Assembly (NCBI RefSeq): GCF_015706575.1
Contig: NW_024037056.1
Location: 7,267,176 to 7,331,175, forward strand
Direction of reading: 5' to 3'
Source: Patiria miniata
Lineage: Eukaryota; Echinodermata; Asteroidea; Valvatida; Asterinidae
DNA: 64,000 bases
In this document: piece after piece, positions 63,383 through 64,000 of the stretch
Position numbering within the stretch: the first letter of the stretch is position 1
Layout: every line of letters starts with the position of its first letter
Notes under the pieces: model-generated
What the model saw: only the letters and a program-made list of their open reading frames with translations
What the model was told of the DNA's origin: nothing
Database searches by the model: none
Translations under genes and position numbers: made by a program

Positions 63383-64000
63383 TTGCGTGGGTTTTGGATT
63401 CGTAGTGGAATTTCTAGCCAGTAGTGTGTTTGTTTTTAGTTTTAAAAGCCGTATTTTGATTATTTTCTGTGTCAGAAAATAATTGAAACTTGTGTAGGCT
63501 TTTAGATATTGTTAATCTCTTTCAATTGGTAGTTGTTTGAGTAAGAAACTATCTTCCTACCGTGTGCGGTATCGGAAAAACACGTTGTGTTTCGTTGTTT
63601 TTTTCTTGATTTTGTTAATATGAATGCATATTTATGTGGAGATGGTACTTTTTCTTTCCCAAATGTGGGTTGTTTATTTTGTTTGTACCATTCAATGTTG
63701 AGATTGATTTACGATTTTTTGGGGAGGCCAGTACTGTTTTGAACCCTTTGTTTTGGGGTTAAATTTTGTGGGTTTTTGTCTTGTTTTGTGTTGTTTGGTG
63801 TAGAATGGGTATAGTTTATCCGACTGCGGATAATTTGTATGTCCATTTATCAAGTGCTTGTGCTTCTGCTAGCATAGCATTTTTATGTTGTTATAGCAAA
63901 TCAAGATGATGTTTTCCGTATGCGGAAATATGGTTGTTGGTTTTCCGAATTGAAGTGTACATGTGGTGGAACGTGAGATCTTTTGTCTCGTGTGTGGCAG

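Larger units (their letters stand above)
61289..64000. repeat. 2.88-kb tandem unit, copy 2 (cut by window end)
   Basis: Collinear with copy 1; it is 9 bp shorter because of the deletion at about 62685 and is truncated by the end of the window about 160 bp before its expected end. The array probably continues beyond the window. Confidence 0.95.

Noticed and set aside
1..64000. CRISPR array, bacterial operon or phage content
   Set aside because: Repeats are irregular and eukaryotic in type; genes have GT-AG introns and metazoan domains.

Overview
The window looks like AT-rich genomic DNA from a marine invertebrate deuterostome (echinoderm or hemichordate more likely, cephalochordate possible). 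The reasons are the mix of a secreted PAN/fibrinogen-domain lectin, a discoidin (F5/8C) protein, an Ig-domain membrane protein, single-exon chemoreceptor-like class A GPCRs, GT-AG introns, tRNA-derived SINEs, a CR1/L2-type LINE tail and many MITEs. Assignment to a species is not possible from sequence alone.

Layout. 1-10.3 kb: no convincing gene; three very long near-perfect foldback palindromes and two dispersed repeat families. 10.7-13.6 kb (-): a multi-exon gene beginning with a signal peptide and ending in a Ser/Thr-rich minisatellite-encoded tail. 12.5-19 kb: MITEs and SINEs. 20.2-23.1 kb (+): a two-exon aminergic (muscarinic-like) GPCR. 23.8-25.0 kb (-): an Ig-domain single-pass membrane protein with two compensating frame changes. 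26.8-41 kb: a segmentally duplicated block carrying two intact 335-residue GPCR genes and two GPCR relics, plus a (CCCAA)n array. 45.8-51.3 kb: fibrinogen-related locus with one intact gene, one relic and a duplicated upstream region. 55.9-57.3 kb (-): three exons of a discoidin domain.

58.4-64 kb: a tandem array of a 2.88-kb unit (one full and one nearly full copy). Each unit carries one intronless minus-strand gene for a 211-214-residue basic, coiled-coil protein. The gene has a short TATA/CCAAT promoter and, 26 nt after the stop codon, a perfect match to the replication-dependent histone mRNA stem-loop. A U7-complementary purine element follows at the canonical spacing. The protein is not a histone. 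This is the strongest candidate for an undescribed system: a non-histone gene that appears to use the histone mRNA 3'-end machinery and is organised in a histone-like tandem array.

The other genes are unrelated functionally; several (FReD lectin, discoidin protein, Ig receptor) fit extracellular recognition or immunity, and the GPCR block shows birth-and-death evolution of a receptor family.
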